From: Chondrosia reniformis
Taxonomy: Eukaryota; Porifera; Demospongiae; Chondrillida; Chondrillidae
Length of the DNA: 64,000 nt
Assembly (NCBI GenBank): GCA_947172415.1
Contig: OX359198.1
Location: 589,401 to 653,400, forward strand
Direction: 5' to 3'
The notes beneath the pieces were generated by a model. That model made no database searches. It was not told the DNA's origin and saw nothing but the letters and a program-made list of their open reading frames with translations. This document shows, piece by piece, positions 61,201 through 64,000 of this stretch. The stretch's first letter is position 1. The number at the start of each line of letters is the position of its first letter. The position numbers and the translations under genes are program-made.

Positions 61201-64000
61201 GAATAAGAAGCAATTTCTCACATGATTAGTTGTTGTTATGCACACAAGGATCCTCTACTTACAACCACTCATAATCCTTGAAGTATAAAGTAGGTAATAC
61301 ACAGTTTGTGAAGGTGTGTACAGAGATCACTGTTAGTCACATGACATAAAAGGGCCAGTCACATGACATGGTGGTAAATTGATACAACTCAATATGTTTC
61401 TGAGCTCATGGCACAAATATCATTAGAAATACAAATGGTACCAGATAACAGATAGCAGCACTGTTTGATCAGGAGGAAGTTAACAAGCAATCTAGTTCTT
61501 CCATCACAGGTTATAGTAGTTACTTGTAGATACAACAATACATACGTATATACACAAATATGTATGTAAACGTTAGTACAACTACCCTTCAGTTATTATA
61601 TAGAAAATGTCAAAGTAAAGCATAAAACAGTCATTAAATTTAGAGATAGAACATTATAACAGTTGGAAAGAATGTCTAAAGCCTTTGAGAGAACATCAGT
61701 CACTGAAGAAGACTCCTCAGGGTCAAAATGTCTGACTCTCAAGATAACAAACTGTGTCTCTAGACACTTCTAAACTAAAGATGAGCCATCTCAAAGATAG
61801 GCTTGGTGCAGTTAGAAAGAAATCCCTATTATCTAAAAGACTAAAGTATTACATAGTGATAAAATGCACATTAGAAATATCATTAAAGATCAATTAGAGA
61901 CATAACATGTACCTGTACGCAGTAATAAGGCATAGCCCTTACACATGTCATAAGAGTCCGATTAAGGCCGACAGAGCTAATTTCACTATTGTTGTTTAAT
62001 GCATATATTATACATATATATATATAAGGAAATTCTAGTACAAATGCACATACGTATATATACGTATATTTATATGAAATGACCGGTAGAGAGTATTAGT
62101 TTTACATTCATTATGTTTAAAGTATATTTATTGAGTATCACTTAAATCAGTGATTATTACTGAAACCAGTGTTTATTATTCATTGCTGATGACGACCTTC
62201 TGATAAAACATGCATCCAAAGTGCTAGTACATCATTACATATACCACTGAACAGCTAGATATACAATAGCAATATTTACCAAGATTAGGAATGAGACAAA
62301 GCCATACTCTGCAAATCATTATCTCCCATCTCACGCACTTGTAAGGATGCCCTGAGACCATGGAGGGCTTCCCTCAGTCCACCATTACTATGTAATAGGG
62401 GAGGTCATGCAATACTGGGATGGGGGCAGACAAAGCTATCAGACCACATCCTGGAATTAGGCACAGAAATGGACATTCTTACAAGTATACTTTGAACAAA
62501 CTTCATCAAAACAAATAATGGTGCCAATTATGGACACAGAGAACAAGCATCACACTTTTACATAATAATTACACAGAAACTAATTGAGCATGTTTAATGT
62601 GTGAACACTTTTCAATGTTTCTAATAACTAACTACATACAGTATTCAATTGTAATCACATTACATTCATTAAAACATTGCAGGATAAGCCATTTGGGGAA
62701 GTTATATATAAAACACCTCAAATTTTATCCTAGCCAATTCTCTGAGGTTGATTCCCAACTGTATATATATTGCTATAGGTATATATGTTTATACATATAG
62801 TTTCTATAGTCCTCTAGGTATATTACATAGTATAGTATAAGGATAACTATCACCAATACCTATAGTACTTCCTTCTTATGAACTGAAGCTTTATGTTTGC
62901 TTAACAAATACTTGTGCTCAAGTAACTATGTTGGTAAAAGTAAGGGTAGCAGTTGAAGACATCAATACAGTATATACAGGTATGCTTTGTATACTAATAA
63001 CTATAGTATAGCATGGTACTGATTCAGTGATGTAGACATGCTGTGATGTACCTACATAATACCATCATGATACAATTGCAAGTTAACAAACTCAGAGAAA
63101 GCAAGCCAATCAGAATTATTTAAGCATAATGCATGTTAATTGGTTAAATTTACCTGTTTCAGACTTCCATTCTGTCCTACAATTAGAAATTGAAATCCAT
63201 CTCTTGAAATACTACCCAAAGCAGTAATATTGGCTTGTGTGTCAATGTTTAGAAGGTCCATAGCCACTGACTGCAATAATTTATAGAATGGGGAAAACCC
63301 TTCATAAATTAGTTTTGCAGAAAATTGTTATTAAAAGAACTAACTGGTTCAGAAGGATCTCCAAATGTAATAGATGACAATAAAATTTTGCATATTTTCC
63401 ACTGAAAACTTGCATACAATACACCACCATTGTCACTCCTTCCATATTTCACAATATCAGCACTTTTGGAATTATCGCAGGTTAACCTGTTGAAAGCAAA
63501 TTGAGTATTTACATAAAAAGTATGTATTCATAATAGATATATGTTTAAATGTTTAAATTAGTAACTTTGAGCACTACATACATAGATATATACATACCTT
63601 GTATTTTGAACTTGCACAAATGTAGTTAAAAAAAAATCTAAAGTAATATCATATACTCTAGTTCCCTTATCACTATTCAAAATTTTGTAAATTGCAGTAA
63701 ATCCACCAGCATTGCTATTTGGTTCATCAAACATGGAAAATATATAGTAACTCTGAGATGAGGATGAACTATTTGGATCTGATACCACCTCTAAATACTC
63801 TCCAGTGCAGGCTATATAATGGAAGTCATATATTTAAATCAACTATATATTTGGGTACATTGTCAAATAAACTTACTAGTACAGAGTCTAGATCGGAATC
63901 TCAGTGATCCACTCAGTTGTATCTGAGGTGGAGTTGAGGGCTTATTTGTGTAATCTGTGCTGCTAAAACTGAAGTCATATCGTAAAACATCTAAGACATT
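43235..64000 (-). CDS. Plexin (semaphorin receptor), 5' end outside window
   Basis: A single-pass receptor for semaphorins with a cytoplasmic Ras/Rap GAP. I traced 35 exons with matching phases (about 1,660 codons): partial Sema domain, three PSI domains, about four IPT domains, one membrane helix, coiled juxtamembrane segment, split GAP domain with inserted Rho-binding (ubiquitin-like) domain, and stop at 43235-43237. Domain blocks and exon positions are given in the entries below. Vertebrate plexins are ~1,900 aa, so the missing part is the signal peptide and the first ~300 residues of Sema. Most introns are under 400 bp, but two in the Sema/PSI region reach 3.2 and 6.5 kb and carry the mobile elements. 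The one weak junction is the donor of the exon at 51849-51943 (GTATTG, chosen because the nearby GTGAGT breaks the frame). Which vertebrate class it matches was not resolved. Confidence 0.92.
43735..44487. repeat. Minisatellite, GGATGGATGGGAGGATGTGT-type units, plexin intron
   Basis: About 750 bp of G-rich 8-20 bp units (GATGGGAG, GATGTGTG, GTGGATGGTTGG) fill the intron between exons 43649-43713 and 44494-44641. The array ends 6 bp from the 44494 exon donor. Long ORFs on both strands come only from the lack of stops in the repeat. Confidence 0.9.
44757..44890. repeat. Dispersed repeat in plexin intron
   Basis: 44757-44812 matches 32157-32213 (GAGCTTTGGATGA). 44836-44885 is an inverted copy of the hairpin-motif repeat (CCACCCTTCTTCAGTAACCC). 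Confidence 0.5.
47315..47573. repeat. 21-bp minisatellite, GGGTGTGGTCACATAAAGAGA
   Basis: About a dozen tandem units, some with ATA for ACA or with GG lost, lie in the plexin intron starting 14 bp from the acceptor side of exon 47235-47301. ORFs across it are repeat artefacts. Confidence 0.9.
48297..48749. repeat. 29-bp minisatellite carrying a 5' splice site
   Basis: About 15 units (29 bp; three early ones are 33 bp) of CTCACATGTACAGGAAGTAG, then GACTATAAG. On the minus strand every unit contains TGTGAGCTTATAG. The authentic donor of exon 48750-48892 is GAT|GTGAGCTTATAGTCC, i.e. the first unit boundary. The array was therefore built from the splice site outwards. Confidence 0.85.
48750..49412 (-). 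other. Plexin: membrane helix and juxtamembrane exons
   Basis: Exon 49175-49412 has the helix ([20 protein letters not shown]...), then [14 protein letters not shown] and a heptad-rich [13 protein letters not shown]. Exon 48750-48892 continues [14 protein letters not shown]...[15 protein letters not shown], the conserved start of the plexin cytoplasmic region. Confidence 0.9.
49440..49520 (+). repeat. Hairpin-motif repeat in plexin intron
   Basis: CAGGGTCACTGATGAAGGGT, then GGTATTCCCAGAAACAGC and CTGACCCAGT; sister of 42375-42435. Confidence 0.55.
49571..52662 (-). other. Plexin: PSI 2-3 and IPT domains (13 exons)
   Basis: Exons 52560-52662 (PSI2, [13 protein letters not shown]), 52370-52498, 52146-52259, 51849-51943, 51608-51681 and 51465-51535 (PSI3, VDCAQC...CGYC...CSMREDC), 51250-51401 ([20 protein letters not shown]), 51056-51179, 50814-50962 ([21 protein letters not shown]), 50494-50694, 50242-50359 ([13 protein letters not shown], then SSRRKRQA), 49824-50048 and 49571-49720 (IPT). 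RRKR at 50263-50277 looks like a proprotein convertase site. Confidence 0.88.
52763..53250 (-). other. Plexin: PSI domain 1 and following segment (one 488 bp exon)
   Basis: Begins [18 protein letters not shown] and continues LCGWC...RCGLETDC, a typical plexin-semaphorin-integrin knot, then an IPT-like linker rich in beta-strand residues. It joins in phase 0 to the last Sema exon. Confidence 0.9.
53461..53549 (+). tRNA. tRNA-like unit with oversized anticodon loop (tRNA pseudogene or SINE head)
   Basis: The 5' GCAATTG pairs with 3' CATTTGC (six of seven). CTC/GAG can form a D stem around AGTGGCA. CTGGT pairs with ACCAG. CTGGG-TTCAATT-CCCAG forms a full T arm with a B-box-like GGTTCAATTCC. A T5 run follows at about 53560-53564. 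The anticodon loop is ~25 nt, as if an intron were present, but the base expected to be U33 is G. A degraded tRNA or the head of a SINE fits better than a working tRNA. Confidence 0.45.
53604..53776. mobile_element. Foldback MITE, GCAACAGC family, copy a
   Basis: Inverted ends ATGAAATCCAGAGG...ATTATTGAGCAACAGC and complement. The arms contain TTCAACCCGTAGGTCTTCAT and GGAAACCTATGGGTTTAAAC, i.e. the hairpin motif in both orientations. Confidence 0.8.
54206..54434. mobile_element. Foldback MITE, GCAACAGC family, copy b
   Basis: Arms of ~95 bp (TTGAGCAACAGCAACATTAA, AATAGAATGTTTCAACCC, ATATGAAAAAATGAGGAAA) are inverted copies. Each arm carries GCTGATGAAGACCTAC.GGTT or its complement. Confidence 0.85.
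57194..58010. repeat. 22-bp minisatellite CATGGGCACTTAATGTGTATAG
   Basis: About six units at 57215-57354 and about ten at 57782-58010, split by the MITE at 57355-57781. Variants are GTACAGC and GTATAAC. Confidence 0.9.
57355..57781. mobile_element. 427-bp MITE with ~60-bp TIRs inside the minisatellite
   Basis: Ends TAGTCTCGTACCCAGCCCCA and complement; similarity runs to GGAAGATGGGTCTGG. It is flanked by GGGCACTTA on both sides (57346-57354, 57782-57790). A 9-bp duplication with long TIRs suggests a Mutator-like element, though the repeat background could mimic the duplication. Interior is GC-rich, no intact ORF. Confidence 0.8.
58053..58212. mobile_element. 160-bp mariner-like MITE
   Basis: CAGTACTTTTTGG at the left and CCAAAAAGTACTG at the right, next to TA on both sides. 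Internal CCGGACATTGCAATCGG and the complement of CCGATTGCAGCATCCGG extend the inverted repeats to about 48 bp. Confidence 0.8.
59787..64000 (-). other. Plexin: C-terminal part of Sema domain (5 exons)
   Basis: Exons 63877-64000 (partial), 63598-63811, 63345-63486, 63154-63270 and 59787-59912. They read [68 protein letters not shown] and [10 protein letters not shown]...[12 protein letters not shown]...FLIVG.NG.L is the usual last blade of a Sema beta-propeller. Confidence 0.85.
59913..63153. other. 3.2 kb plexin intron
   Basis: AT-rich. One weak hairpin-motif copy lies at about 61694-61730 (CACTGAAGAAGACTCCTCAG, GGTCAAAATG). No gene or clear element otherwise. Confidence 0.45.

Overview
The window looks like metazoan nuclear DNA from an AT-rich, intron-rich genome. 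A demosponge such as Amphimedon is the best guess. This rests on short GT-AG introns, dense small foldback DNA transposons, frequent TACGTA words, and genes that are clearly animal: a plexin, a complex I subunit (NDUFA5) and an integrin-alpha fragment. The species call is an inference; no database could be searched.

Positions 1-40.4 kb hold a head-to-tail tandem array, all on the minus strand, of a two-exon gene family that I do not recognise by name. Exon 1 encodes a signal peptide and a Cys-rich ectodomain. Exon 2 encodes seven predicted membrane helices and an acidic tail ending in NMLPY. Ten copies or pieces are visible. Copies 2, 5, 6, 8 and 10 are intact (499-505 aa). Copy 1 is cut by the window edge, copy 4 has lost its normal start, copies 3 and 9 carry frameshifts, and copy 7 is a short fragment. 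Differences between copies cluster in segments predicted to face outside the cell. Copies 5, 6 and 9 form one subfamily, and the 6 and 9 blocks are recent duplicates that include upstream transposon sequence. The array is riddled with mobile elements, including a ~3.9 kb TIR element (14256-18202) carrying a decayed transposase and a broken SAM-domain gene, several foldback MITEs, an integrin-alpha fragment (32.3-32.65 kb), and a convergent transposase-like / P2X7-C-like gene pair (35.2-38.0 kb).

At 41.7-42.7 kb lies a complete four-exon NDUFA5 on the plus strand. It converges on a large plexin gene on the minus strand that fills 43.2-64.0 kb. I traced 35 plexin exons with consistent reading phase from the stop codon up to the middle of the Sema domain; the 5' end lies beyond the window. 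Plexin introns hold four minisatellites, four MITEs and a tRNA-like unit. One minisatellite repeats a real 5' splice site about 15 times.

A short hairpin motif, CTGANGAAG...GGNYGAAAC, recurs in otherwise different elements across the window and resembles a hammerhead ribozyme core with one extra base.
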